Notes: a model not told the origin generated them from the sequence alone. 17,094 nt of DNA from JBDNFP01 sp041689775 (GCA_041689775.1 JBDNFP010000305.1:1-17094), one strand, 5' to 3'. Shown: positions 7,202 to 15,465, counted from the first letter of the stretch. A program made the numbers and translations.

Positions 7202-8078
7202 CATTTGTTTTTTCTGCTCTCAGGCGCCAGTTATCTACAAAATCTTTGCCCGGGATGGGTAAATCAATATCAATTTCGGGGGCCTTTGCACTGACGGTGT
7301 ACTCCATCACGTAAAAAGCATTCCCGAAGATCCAGTGCAACTTAAAGTTCTCAATATTTGCGGGTACATCCTCAAGGGGTACTTCCGCTCTAAACAGCGG
7401 GTTTGCTTTCAGCAAGGTTTGGTAGCTAGGCTGCAAACGCATCCAAGGGGCCACACTTTCGTCTCCTACTACTACCTTACCACCAGGACGTACTACCCGA
7501 GTCAGTTCGTCGAATGCTTTCTTCCGCTCGGAGAAAGTATTAATTCCTCCAAAATGGAATACGGCATCAAAAGTATCATTCGCAAATGGTAGATACGAAC
7601 CATTCCCTAAGAAGTAATGAACGTTTACTTCTTCGGTAGAAAGCTTATCCTGGGCTAGTTTGAGCATATTAGGTGATAAGTCAGACAATACAGCCGTACC
7701 ACCGGGTTTTACTTTTTCAAGAATCAGCGCGGAATCTTTACCAGTACCGGCACCTACTTCCAGAGCCGTCATACCTGCTTTCAAGTCCATGAGGCTAATC
7801 ATAAACTGACGGGTCGCTGCTTCGTCGGAGTGGTTGAGGGTTTCGAATACCCAGGATACTCCCCGGTCATACCGTAAGAAAGCCTGATCATACAAGTATT
7901 GCTCACGCGCGTCATTGGGCAATAATTCTTTGGGATAAAGCATATTCACAATACCTGTATCGCCTACTTCGTACGTAACGCCATCCTGACTAACGAGGCT
8001 CTTGCCATCATCAGCCTTTTGCAAGGGAGTGTGCGTAATTGGACATACTAAGGCATTCAAAAAGTCCTGATGGGTCAT
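7197..8078 (-). CDS. SAM-dependent methyltransferase with N-terminal Trm112-like region
   Basis: The 293-residue protein has a class I methyltransferase core. Motif I is ALEVGAGTGKDS (105-116), followed by LSDLSPNML with acidic D133, the LPFANDTFDAVFHFGGIN motif (163-180) and RVVRPGGKVVVGDE (195-207). The first 45 residues (FLNALVCPITHTPLQ ... GVTYEVGDTGIVNML) resemble a Trm112-type zinc ribbon but keep only one Cys, so zinc binding is doubtful. Such N-terminal regions are common in small-molecule and sugar methyltransferases. It is the first gene of the minus-strand series, 139 bp before the propeller gene, with a -7-like box 32 bp upstream of its start. In this context methylation of a sugar or glycan intermediate is likely but unproven. 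Confidence 0.9.
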   Translation of the reverse strand: MTHQDFLNALVCPITHTPLQKADDGKSLVSQDGVTYEVGDTGIVNMLYPKELLPNDAREQYLYDQAFLRYDRGVSWVFETLNHSDEAATRQFMISLMDLKAGMTALEVGAGTGKDSALILEKVKPGGTAVLSDLSPNMLKLAQDKLSTEEVNVHYFLGNGSYLPFANDTFDAVFHFGGINTFSERKKAFDELTRVVRPGGKVVVGDESVAPWMRLQPSYQTLLKANPLFRAEVPLEDVPANIENFKLHWIFGNAFYVMEYTVSAKAPEIDIDLPIPGKDFVDNWRLRAEKTND

Positions 8079-8279
8079 CCTCTGAAATATTAGATTTTTT
8101 TTAGTCCCCCAAAATTAACCATTTTCTACAAAGTACTTTCATCATCGGGTAGCTTCTTACTCAACGATCTTTGTATCCGTTCTAACCATTTGTCGATTTA
8201 CTTAGTTATTGGATAAATCCCCGATCTGCCATCTTACTTCTGGTAGCGGCCGAAATTTCTGTACCTAATATCAAAGATA
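8079..8279. other. Divergent intergenic region between methyltransferase and flavin reductase genes
   Basis: These 201 bp separate two genes transcribed away from each other and must carry both promoters. A minus-strand TAATTTTG box (8110-8117) faces the methyltransferase. On the plus strand GATCTTTG (8166-8173) is one base off the TAnnTTTG consensus but has no good upstream TTG element. No reading frame or hairpin was seen. Confidence 0.5.
8110..8117 (-). promoter_or_regulatory. Possible Bacteroidota -7 promoter box for the glycan operon
   Basis: The minus strand reads TAATTTTG, an exact match to the Bacteroidota TAnnTTTG -7 element, 32 bp before the methyltransferase ATG. No TTG -33 element is visible at the usual distance. 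Such a short motif in AT-rich DNA can occur by chance. Confidence 0.35.
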
Positions 8280-8756
8280 ATGCCACGTAAGTTACTCAAA
8301 TTCAAAAACTACGACGTTCATTCGATCACTAGCGTAACCCCCGACGGGCGCCAAAATGCCAACATAGCCACCTGGGTAATGCAAGTAGCCATGGGAGGAA
8401 AAATGCTCTGCGTAGCACTCTACAAGATTGACTACACCCTGGAACTAGTAAAAGAGAGTGGGCTATTAAACGTGAACCTATTGGCCGAAGACCAAACCCG
8501 GCTCATTGCCAAACTGGGACGTAAAAGCGGACGGGACATGGACAAATTCAAGAATCTGCCCCATGAACACGATGAGCGCGGCTGTCCGTATATTTCGGAA
8601 GCTATCGGGTATATTCAATGCAAAGTGACTGGCTATGCCGATGGCGGCGACCACGAACTAGTTATTTGCGAGGTGGTGAAGCAGGTCGTATTACACCCCG
8701 ATAAGAAAGTAATGACGCACCATTTTTTGAGGGAAAAGGGATTAGTCCGGGGGTAG
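8280..8756 (+). CDS. Flavin reductase-like FMN-binding split-barrel protein
   Basis: The 158-residue protein resembles the flavin reductase domain family, which binds FMN in a split beta-barrel and passes electrons from NAD(P)H or to a partner oxygenase. Visible features are the N-terminal block around residues 12-37 (VHSITSVTPDGRQNANIATWVMQVAM), where flavin contacts are expected, the strand MLCVALYKIDYTLELVKESG, the conserved LLNVNLL and the C-terminal strands with ELVICEVVKQ. The length is normal for a single-domain member. It stands alone on the plus strand, diverging from the glycan operon and ending 2 bp from the stop of the convergent GH3-family gene. Whether it serves an enzyme in this window is unknown; the PhyH-type oxygenase would not need it. 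Confidence 0.85.
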   Translation: MPRKLLKFKNYDVHSITSVTPDGRQNANIATWVMQVAMGGKMLCVALYKIDYTLELVKESGLLNVNLLAEDQTRLIAKLGRKSGRDMDKFKNLPHEHDERGCPYISEAIGYIQCKVTGYADGGDHELVICEVVKQVVLHPDKKVMTHHFLREKGLVRG

Positions 8757-8758
8757 TT

Positions 8759-10288
8759 CTACAGACTAGTTTCGCTGATTATTTCCAGAATTTCTTCCAG
8801 ATAAACCCGATCGTTGCTAAGGCGAGGTACTTTGTTTTGGCCGCCTAGCTTATTGCGTCGTCCCATCCAGCTGTAAAAGGTACCGTGTGCCACGCAGTGT
8901 ACCAGGGGTTTGAGCAGAGCTATATCCTGAAAGCGCTTGGCATCATAGTCTGAGTTCACCTGCCGTAGGGTCGTATCCAGCGTAACAAAGAAGGTCTCGC
9001 GGTCGTTTGGTTCCTTCGAGAACTCGATGATCCACTCGTGCCGGCCGCGTGAGCCGTCTCCCATGTACACGGGTCCAGCCGTAAAATCACCCACCACGGC
9101 CCCGGTTTTCTCACAGGCTGCCGTAATGGCTGTTTCGGCGTTTTCCACGATCAGCTCTTCGCCAAAGGCATTGATAAAATGCTTGGTTCGACCACTTACC
9201 TTGATCCGGAAAGGAAACCGGGAAGTAAACTTAACGGTATCGCCAATCAGGTAGCGCCACAGCCCGGCATTCGTAGACATGATCAGAGCATAGTTCTTAT
9301 CCAGCTCCACTTCGTCGAGCGTCAGTGTATGCGGATGGGAATTCCCCAGCTCTTCCAATGGCATAAACTCATAAAAGATACCGTAATCAAGCATCAGAAG
9401 CATTTCTCCCGGTTTGCTGAGATCATCCTGTAACCCAATGAAACCCTCCGAGGCATTGTAAGTTTCGAGGTAGGTAACCTTGTCAGAAGGAAAGTACTTC
9501 TTCATGAACAAATCGCGGTAGGGCTGAAAGGCTACCGCCCCGTGCACAAACACCTCAAAATCAGGCCATACATCAAGCATAGACTTTGCTCCTTTTTGCT
9601 CCATGATACGATCGAGCAGAACCATAGTCCAGGTAGGAACTCCCAAAATACTCGTTACGGCTTCTTCAGAGCAAATCTCAGCCATTTTTGCCAGCTTCTC
9701 CTCCCAGTTGTCCATCAGGGCTACTTCCAGCGGAGGGGTGCGCATAAACTCGCCCCAAGCAGGGAGATTTTGCATAATCACGGCCGATACGTCTCCTACC
9801 TGCGTCACAGGATTAAACGGATTTTCGTGAATAGTACCACCAATGGAAAGACCTTTACCTTCAAACACCTGGGTGTCGGGGCGGTTGGCTACCAGCAAAG
9901 TCATCATATCCTTCCCACCCATGTAGTGGCAGTCTTCCAGTGATTCGGGCGTGACGGGTACGTACTTACTGCGGGCATTAGTAGTACCCGACGACTTCGA
10001 GAACCACTCCACCGGCGTAGGCCACAGCACATTGGGTTCTCCTTTCAGGATGCGCTCAATGTAGGGATACAGGTTTTCGTAGGTAGAAACCGGTACCTGT
10101 TCCTGAAAATCCCGGATATTTCTAATTTGCCCATAATTGTAACGCATTCCCCATTCGGTATAGCGGGCGGTTTCGATTAGTTCAAAAAATATACGTTCCT
10201 GAGTTTCAACGGGCGTAGCCATGAAGGTCTCAATACGTTCCAGGCGACGCTTTAGAAACCAAACTACCATATCATTCACCATCCTCAT
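8759..10288 (-). CDS. GH3 auxin-responsive-promoter family adenylating enzyme
   Basis: The 509-residue protein belongs to the GH3 branch of the ANL adenylating enzymes, best known in plants for coupling amino acids to jasmonate or auxin and widespread in Bacteroidota with unknown substrates. The ATP/phosphate loop is SKSSGTTNARSK (97-108), the adenine/acyl-adenylate motif is ETYNASEGF (275-283), and YLIGDTVKFT with SGRTKHFINAFGEE forms the hinge and C-terminal subdomain. The length is full for the family. Met codons at residues 1, 3 and 7 are all possible starts; MVVWFLKRR from residue 7 fits relatives best and would begin at 10270. No signal peptide is present. It lies 81 bp after a phosphodiesterase gene, with a minus-strand TAAGTTTG box in between. 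The substrate is not predictable. Confidence 0.93.
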   Translation of the reverse strand: MRMVNDMVVWFLKRRLERIETFMATPVETQERIFFELIETARYTEWGMRYNYGQIRNIRDFQEQVPVSTYENLYPYIERILKGEPNVLWPTPVEWFSKSSGTTNARSKYVPVTPESLEDCHYMGGKDMMTLLVANRPDTQVFEGKGLSIGGTIHENPFNPVTQVGDVSAVIMQNLPAWGEFMRTPPLEVALMDNWEEKLAKMAEICSEEAVTSILGVPTWTMVLLDRIMEQKGAKSMLDVWPDFEVFVHGAVAFQPYRDLFMKKYFPSDKVTYLETYNASEGFIGLQDDLSKPGEMLLMLDYGIFYEFMPLEELGNSHPHTLTLDEVELDKNYALIMSTNAGLWRYLIGDTVKFTSRFPFRIKVSGRTKHFINAFGEELIVENAETAITAACEKTGAVVGDFTAGPVYMGDGSRGRHEWIIEFSKEPNDRETFFVTLDTTLRQVNSDYDAKRFQDIALLKPLVHCVAHGTFYSWMGRRNKLGGQNKVPRLSNDRVYLEEILEIISETSL

Positions 10289-10353
10289 AACGCACCTATC
10301 TGTTTACTAACGTGGAAATTACCTTTGAAACCTTACCCTGTACGCGGGTTTTA

Positions 10354-10361
10354 CAAACTTA
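10354..10361 (-). promoter_or_regulatory. Possible -7 promoter box for the GH3-family gene
   Basis: The minus strand reads TAAGTTTG, matching TAnnTTTG, 65 bp before the longest GH3-family start. A TTG lies upstream with a 14-bp gap, shorter than the usual 17-23 bp. It falls between the phosphodiesterase stop and the GH3-family start, so the latter may have its own promoter. Confidence 0.35.
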
Positions 10362-10369
10362 CCAAAATA

Positions 10370-11266
10370 TTAATTCAATTGCAGATAGCGGTCGGGATAG
10401 TCCGTAATGAGTCCATCGACGCCCATGACCTTTACTTCTTTCATGGCAGCGGGCTTATTGACCGTCCAGGGAATAACCAACATTCCTTTCTGATGCAGCT
10501 CGGCTACTTTTTGGCTTGACAAAAGTTTGTAGTAAGGACTGTAAATAGCCGGCACAAAACCCAGCTCTTCCAAATTTTTTTCAATTCCTTTCATATTAGA
10601 CACAAGGGCGGCAAGCTTTACGGGTTGGTAATCACCCGTCTGCATCTGGGCATTCCAATATTTCAATACGTCAAAATCAAAGCTTTGTAGTGTTACTCGG
10701 TCCAACGACACGTGGATTTTAATGATCTTATAGACCAAGGCCGAAAAAGAGGCTGGTTCGGGCTGCGAAATACCGTACTCGGAAGCCTCACTTTTGATTT
10801 CAATATTGTAATGGGCCGGTGGTCGATTATGTTCCCGGCAGTAGGCCTCGGCCTTTTCGAGTACCTCACTCAATAGCGGTTTATACGTTTTCTGTCGATG
10901 CTGTTCTGGAAACGCTGAATTACCTTTTGAGCCAATATCGTAGCGTTTAATTTCATCGTAAGGCAAAGTATGCAGGTTTATTTTCTCCTCTTTCGCAATC
11001 GGTGATCCGTCGGGTTTGAGACAGTAGCTCGCCAGGAAATAGGGCTCGTGCGAGACCACCACTTGTCCATCCTGCGAGATCACCACATCCATTTCCAGCG
11101 TAGTAACGCCCAGTTCGAGTGCCTTTTCAAAAGCAGGCCACGAGTTTTCGGGCATCAATCCACGGCACCCCCGGTGCCCTTGCAGGTCAAGGGACTTTTG
11201 GGCAAATATATTCATAGAGGACATAAGGAAAATCAATAGGATCAGAGCATTCTTGATTGGGTTCAT
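10370..11266 (-). CDS. Exported glycerophosphodiester phosphodiesterase
   Basis: The 298-residue protein hydrolyses glycerophosphodiesters to glycerol 3-phosphate and an alcohol. The N-terminus is a signal peptide with likely cleavage after FA at residue 22 (IFA/QKS), placing the enzyme in the periplasm or outside. The family's catalytic pattern is complete: HRGCRGLMPENS with H31 and E40, LEMDV with E58 and D60, and SHEP with H73. Later blocks IEIKSE, VTLQSFDFDVL and WTVNKP followed by GVDGLITDYPD are the canonical GDPD barrel strands. The length fits GlpQ/UgpQ-type enzymes. A minus-strand TAAATTTG box lies 23 bp upstream of the start. It precedes the GH3-family gene by 81 bp; any functional link is unproven. 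Confidence 0.95.
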   Translation of the reverse strand: MNPIKNALILLIFLMSSMNIFAQKSLDLQGHRGCRGLMPENSWPAFEKALELGVTTLEMDVVISQDGQVVVSHEPYFLASYCLKPDGSPIAKEEKINLHTLPYDEIKRYDIGSKGNSAFPEQHRQKTYKPLLSEVLEKAEAYCREHNRPPAHYNIEIKSEASEYGISQPEPASFSALVYKIIKIHVSLDRVTLQSFDFDVLKYWNAQMQTGDYQPVKLAALVSNMKGIEKNLEELGFVPAIYSPYYKLLSSQKVAELHQKGMLVIPWTVNKPAAMKEVKVMGVDGLITDYPDRYLQLN

Positions 11267-11288
11267 AGCAAAGGATAAAGTAAGTAGT

Positions 11289-11296
11289 CAAATTTA
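11289..11296 (-). promoter_or_regulatory. Possible -7 promoter box for the phosphodiesterase gene
   Basis: The minus strand reads TAAATTTG, an exact TAnnTTTG match, 22 bp before the phosphodiesterase ATG. No clear TTG element lies upstream, so the call rests on motif and position only. Confidence 0.35.
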
Positions 11297-11385
11297 CTGG
11301 ATTTTTTTAACGAGAAAGGGTTGGAGTAATTAAATTAGCGTGAAGTTTCCTACCCAAAGTAAAGTAGTTAATATACCACCCAACC

Positions 11386-11706
11386 ATGAACTTCAACTAC
11401 TTCATCGAGGCGATCAACGCCATACTATTTGGAGCATCGCTTTATGTACTTTACCAGCTCTTTATTCTAGGACAATCGCTTGATACAACGGGCAAATTGA
11501 TCTTGTTAATTACTAGTCTATGGAACCTCTTGCGTTGGTATTATCACAAATACATCAAGCATTCGCAATATATACTTTCGCTTCTCAAAATTTTTCTACC
11601 AAAAAGTAAATATCACCACTTTTCTAGTTTTCCAAATCCTAACCTCTCCACTCTTCTGATACTCCCATCGGTAAAGGCTAGCGCCTTACGCCTTTATTCA
11701 GAGTAG
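11386..11706 (+). CDS. Hypothetical small membrane protein (doubtful C-terminal half)
   Basis: I do not recognise this 106-residue product. The first half has two hydrophobic stretches, about residues 10-29 (NAILFGASLYVLYQLFILG) and 36-50 (GKLILLITSLWNLLRWYY), then a basic segment, which suits a small inner-membrane protein. From about residue 65 the composition turns to Ser, Pro and Leu without pattern and the DNA there contains a hairpin (11671-11688), so the real gene may have been shorter or is decaying. It is 119 bp from the divergent phosphodiesterase gene and 48 bp before a secreted NTF2-like gene on the same strand. Chance open frame remains possible. Confidence 0.45.
   Translation: MNFNYFIEAINAILFGASLYVLYQLFILGQSLDTTGKLILLITSLWNLLRWYYHKYIKHSQYILSLLKIFLPKSKYHHFSSFPNPNLSTLLILPSVKASALRLYSE
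11671..11688. repeat. Short hairpin near the end of the small-protein frame
   Basis: GTAAAGGC and GCCTTAC pair as seven base pairs with one bulged A around a TAGC loop. GCCTTT immediately after could alternatively pair with AAAGGC. A TTTTT run follows only about 30 bp later, so it is a weak terminator candidate for the plus strand. Confidence 0.3.
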
Positions 11707-11754
11707 CTTACTTTTTACCTATTTGAATATTGGTGCCACCCACGTATCTATTCT

Positions 11755-12216
11755 ATGAAACTAACCCTATTATTCAGAGCCTTACTGGCTGTTTTTCTTT
11801 ACTCCACCTGCCCTTCCTTCGCACAGAACCAAGGGGACAAAGCCTTACAAGTGGCCCACGATTTCTTTGACGCCTTAGAAAAAGGCGATTCTACCACGTT
11901 TCGGAGTTTGTTTTTACCCACGGCCATGGTGTATACCATCCGGGAAAGTAACGGGAAACCCGCACTAGGTAACCGGTCACCATTTTCAGATAAGTTTCGG
12001 CCGGGTATCGTCATAAAAGAACGGATGAAGTCGAATGGAGTGGAGGTACACGTTCACGGACGAATGGCCGTGGTATGGGCACCGTATAATTTATGGATCA
12101 ACGATGTTTTCTCCCACTGCGGGATTGACGTCTTTACCCTCATAAAAGTAGATACAGGTTGGAAAATCACTTCGTTGTCGTACACGATTGAAAAAGAAGG
12201 CTGTGATTATCCATGA
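11755..12216 (+). CDS. Secreted NTF2-like (SnoaL/DUF4440-type) protein
   Basis: The 153-residue product starts with a signal peptide (MKLTLLFRALLAVFLYS ... SFA) with likely cleavage after A23 before QNQ. The mature part has the NTF2-like cone fold pattern: a first helix ALQVAHDFFDALEKGDSTTFRSLFLPTA, then strands MVYTIRES, VEVHVHGRMAVVWAPYNLWIND, GIDVFTLIKVDTGWKITSLSYTIE. Members are small hydrolase, isomerase or ligand-binding proteins, and the sequence alone does not give the activity. Two Cys residues (in FSHCGID and EGCDYP) could pair in the periplasm. It lies 105 bp before the phosphoesterase lipoprotein gene on the same strand, so co-expression is plausible. Confidence 0.85.
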   Translation: MKLTLLFRALLAVFLYSTCPSFAQNQGDKALQVAHDFFDALEKGDSTTFRSLFLPTAMVYTIRESNGKPALGNRSPFSDKFRPGIVIKERMKSNGVEVHVHGRMAVVWAPYNLWINDVFSHCGIDVFTLIKVDTGWKITSLSYTIEKEGCDYP

Positions 12217-12321
12217 GCTGAATCGCCTCGGAAAATCAACGTACTCTTTACACAAAATACTATTGATAAACCCACTGGCCCGGTACCTTAGAATCTTACT
12301 GACCAATACTTCTCATACATC

Positions 12322-15042
12322 ATGAATTACTTCCGTACACTTTCCCGGTTTGTGTTAATTAGTGGCCTTCTAATCGCCCTCAACGCTTGCCGTACAACTA
12401 CACTCGGGTACCAAACCATCGCCCGCATCAATCCCCGTATCGCCTACGACGACAGCACGCTGGCTAGTAATTCGCTCCCCCTGCTGATGCCCTACAACCG
12501 CATCATTGATCCAGCAGGTAGTGTGATTCGCTACGGTGACACTGATCTGGAAAACCATACGCTCGATTTAAAGAAAGTACCCGGCACTAACTTTTTGGTA
12601 GTGGAAGACCGCTACGGAGTAGCAATAATTGATGCCAAAAAGCAAAAGATTCTGGACCGCTGGTCGTACCGGCAGGAAAGCAACTTCAAAAACCTGACGA
12701 GTACCTACTCCGGGATTCAAATAGTACAGAAAGGGTCACAAACCCACTTTTTTTGGAGTGTGGCCCACAAGGGTAGTAAGGCTTCCTTTGTCATGAGAGC
12801 TAGTTGGGATGGCAATAAAATCAAACTGGTTGACTCCTACGCTTTTGCCCCCGAAGGAGAATCACCGTTGGCGCTGCCCAATGAGTTAGTTATCACGACT
12901 GAGCAAGGAAAAGAGTACCTCTACGTGGTACTCAATGGTAATAATCAATTCGTTAAGGTAGATTTATTGAGCAAAGAAGTACTATGGAAAGTACCCACCG
13001 GCGTAGCTCCCTACGGCCTCACCCTGGCCAAAGGAAACGCTTACGTGAGTAACTGGGGCGGGAGAATGCCCGAGGCTAACACAAAAGAGGAAACCGCCGG
13101 TGTACCCTACGGAAAAGTATTCGTAGACCCCACCACCGGAGCCACTAGCCAAGGAACTGTCAGTGTGTACGCCCTCAGCAGCGGTCAGCTTTTGAAAGAA
13201 ATCAGCGTAGGGCTGCATCCCAACGATCTGATGACGGACCGAGACGAAGACTACGTGTACGTAGCCAACGGCAACAGCGACAATATTTCGGTGATTGCTA
13301 CGCAAGACTATTCCGTACAGGAGACGATTCCGGTACAGCTTATACCCGGTGAACTTGGATTTCTGGGTGATACCCCCAACGCCCTTGCCCTTAGTAAAGA
13401 CGGCACTACCCTGTACGTAGCCAACGGTATGGACAACGCGCTCGCGGTTGTACGGCTAGGCGAAAAGGCGTCCAAAACTGGTAAAGGCACAAGTGCAGTG
13501 GTTGGGTTTATCCCGACGGAAGCTTACCCCGCAGGCATTGATCTCGACGACAACTACCTGTATGTAAGTAATCTCGAAGGCGAAGGGGCCCGTATCAACA
13601 GTCAGGAGACTGAGCACGACCATACCAAAAACTTAAAAGGAGCCTACAACTCTCACCGGCAACGGGCTACTTTATCTACCATCCCGATTCCAACGGCGGA
13701 GGCTCTGCCCGCGCTGACCGAAAAAGTAAAAGAGCAGAACCTGAGCTTCCGGGCCGACATTGCCCGGCTGTTACCCCGCAAGAAAGTAGCCCCGGTACCA
13801 GTACCGGAGCGAATTGGTGAGCCTTCGGTTTTTAAGCACGTGGTGTATATAATTAAGGAAAACCGTACCTACGATCAGGTATTTGGTGATATTAAAATGG
13901 GAAAGGGAGATTCTACGCTTTGTATTTTCGGAGAAGAAGTAACGCCCAATCAACACAAACTGGCACAGGACTTTGTAGTACTCGACAACTACTATGTGTC
14001 GGGTAAATGCTCGGCGGAAGGACACCAATGGACCGACGCCGCTATCGTAAGCGACTACGTGGAGAAAAACGTGCGTAGCTGGTTTCGCAGCTACCCGCAC
14101 GTCCAGGAAGATGCGCTGGTATACCATAAAAACGGATTTCTGTGGGACAACGCTCGTAACCACGGTAAAAGCGTGCGCATCTATGGTGAAGCCTGCCAGC
14201 CCCACTACGACAATTCTATCAGCTGGAAAGATCACTACCAGAACTACCTCGACGGTAAGCCGTTTGAATTTACCAATACGACCACCATTTCGAGTGTACT
14301 CCCCATGCTTTCGCAGACCTTCCCCGGCTCCGACGACATGAAAATTCCTGATCAGATTCGGGCCTCGGCGTTTATCAAAGAATTGGAAGCCTACGACAAA
14401 ATGGGCGGCGACCAACTACCCGAGCTGATGATTATGGCCCTATCGGTAGACCATACCGTAGGAATGCGGCCCGGCTACCCTACCCCCGAATCCATGGTCG
14501 CCGATAACGACCTCGCCTTGGGGCGCATCGTTGAAGCACTCGCTAAGAGTAAGTTCTGGAAAAACACGGTTATTTTCGTGACCGAAGATGATTCGCAAGC
14601 GGGTTGGGACCACGTGTCCGCCTATCGCACTACCGGGCAAGTCATCAGTGCGTACAGTCGCTTACAAAAGCCCGTCTCCACCCAGTATAATCAGCCTTCG
14701 ATGATACGTACCATGGAGCAGATTTTGGGCATTCCGCCCATGAACGTGATGGATGCCACGGCCCTGCCTATGTTTGATTGCTTCATCAATCAGCCCTCCG
14801 ACTACCGATTCACGATCGAAAAGAACCGTATTCCTCTGGATAGAATGAATCCCAGCCTATCTGAGCTTAACGGTAAAGCGCGACACTTTGCCGAACAGTC
14901 GATGCGCCCGGAGTTTGACTTCATCGACAGCGGCCACGACGACGTTATGAACCGTATCCTTTGGTTTGCGGCCAAGGGAAAAACAAAGTACCCTTGGAAG
15001 TTGGTGGGCAAAGCGGAGGATGAAGATGAGGACGAGGATTGA
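12322..15042 (+). CDS. Lipoprotein with YVTN/YncE-type beta-propeller and phosphoesterase domain
   Basis: The 906-residue protein has a lipoprotein signal with lipobox LNAC (C23), so it is probably anchored in an outer membrane. Residues of about 50-470 form a beta-propeller with YVTN-like strands (YVYVANGNSDNISVI near 311, TLYVANGMDNALAVV near 362). Residues of about 500-850 are a PF04185-type phosphoesterase of the alkaline phosphatase superfamily: VVYIIKENRTYDQVFGD (near 508), a central SAEGHQWTDAA block, and VTEDDSQAGWDHVSAYRT (near 752), together carrying the expected metal ligands. The last residues are an acidic Glu/Asp repeat. Fused YncE/phosphoesterase proteins of this length are common in Bacteroidota. 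The substrate is unknown; a phospholipid or other phosphoester is likely. With the secreted phosphodiesterase nearby it could serve phosphate scavenging, an inference. Confidence 0.95.
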   Translation: MNYFRTLSRFVLISGLLIALNACRTTTLGYQTIARINPRIAYDDSTLASNSLPLLMPYNRIIDPAGSVIRYGDTDLENHTLDLKKVPGTNFLVVEDRYGVAIIDAKKQKILDRWSYRQESNFKNLTSTYSGIQIVQKGSQTHFFWSVAHKGSKASFVMRASWDGNKIKLVDSYAFAPEGESPLALPNELVITTEQGKEYLYVVLNGNNQFVKVDLLSKEVLWKVPTGVAPYGLTLAKGNAYVSNWGGRMPEANTKEETAGVPYGKVFVDPTTGATSQGTVSVYALSSGQLLKEISVGLHPNDLMTDRDEDYVYVANGNSDNISVIATQDYSVQETIPVQLIPGELGFLGDTPNALALSKDGTTLYVANGMDNALAVVRLGEKASKTGKGTSAVVGFIPTEAYPAGIDLDDNYLYVSNLEGEGARINSQETEHDHTKNLKGAYNSHRQRATLSTIPIPTAEALPALTEKVKEQNLSFRADIARLLPRKKVAPVPVPERIGEPSVFKHVVYIIKENRTYDQVFGDIKMGKGDSTLCIFGEEVTPNQHKLAQDFVVLDNYYVSGKCSAEGHQWTDAAIVSDYVEKNVRSWFRSYPHVQEDALVYHKNGFLWDNARNHGKSVRIYGEACQPHYDNSISWKDHYQNYLDGKPFEFTNTTTISSVLPMLSQTFPGSDDMKIPDQIRASAFIKELEAYDKMGGDQLPELMIMALSVDHTVGMRPGYPTPESMVADNDLALGRIVEALAKSKFWKNTVIFVTEDDSQAGWDHVSAYRTTGQVISAYSRLQKPVSTQYNQPSMIRTMEQILGIPPMNVMDATALPMFDCFINQPSDYRFTIEKNRIPLDRMNPSLSELNGKARHFAEQSMRPEFDFIDSGHDDVMNRILWFAAKGKTKYPWKLVGKAEDEDEDED

Positions 15043-15274
15043 TTATTAAGATGACAATAGAAACCACAGGTAAACGAGTAGTATTTTCACGGATTATCAA
15101 AGGGTAATATCAATGTGAAACTCTGTGACCTTTGTAATTTCCTCCCTTTCTACTCTGTGGTAAAACAACGATCAAAAATCAATCCGGCAAGAAGCAAAGC
15201 TGATTTTGAATACCTAATACGGACTACCTATTGACAGAAAATAGGAATTCAACGGTAATTGTATAGTAGTGAGT
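15043..15274. other. Convergent intergenic region with CTCTGTG repeats
   Basis: These 232 bp lie between the phosphoesterase gene and the convergent desaturase gene. ACCACAG (15063-15069) and CTGTGGT (15155-15161) are complementary and bracket about 100 bp; inside, CTCTGTG recurs at 15121-15127 and 15153-15159 (as ACTCTGTG). CCTATT/AATAGG (15227-15245) can form a 6-bp hairpin with a 7-nt loop but has no T-run. No reading frame is supported. The bracketed stretch resembles the dispersed 'CTCTGTG...CTCTGTGGTAAAA' type sequence I associate with intergenic repeats; this is from memory. Confidence 0.4.
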
Positions 15275-15465
15275 TCAATTCTGAATTAAAGGAGGTTTTA
15301 CTCTTTTTGACGTAGTCCGTTCAAACACTCCGTCATAATCTTCACGGAGTGTCCCCATCATCCGGTCCCAAAACAGGAAGTAAAGTCCGTAGTTTCCCTT
15401 GAAGTACTTATGATGCATGTTGTGCGCCACGGAGGTATTAATCCATTTACCGATGTGCGTTCGGG
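15275..15465 (-). pseudogene. Separated C-terminal part of the sterol desaturase/fatty acid hydroxylase
   Basis: In a frame shifted from the upstream fragment, the sequence reads RTHIGKWINTSVAHNMHH and then KYFKGNYGLYFLFWDRMMGTL, the family's conserved C-terminal block. It contains the third histidine box HNMHH (HxxHH) needed to complete the di-iron site. It ends after TSKRVKPPLIQN with TGA at 15275-15277. The same frame is open further upstream (to 15823), but those residues are not family-like and overlap the true frame. With one base restored at the CCC run the joined protein would be about 259 residues, normal for the family. Confidence 0.85.

Noticed and set aside
9542..9943. Plus-strand frame within the GH3-family gene
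   Set aside because: Antisense shadow of a complete, motif-rich protein.
13771..14415. Long minus-strand open frame (214 codons) inside the phosphoesterase gene
   Set aside because: It lies wholly within a well-supported gene on the other strand and shows no family motifs; it follows from the codon bias of that gene.
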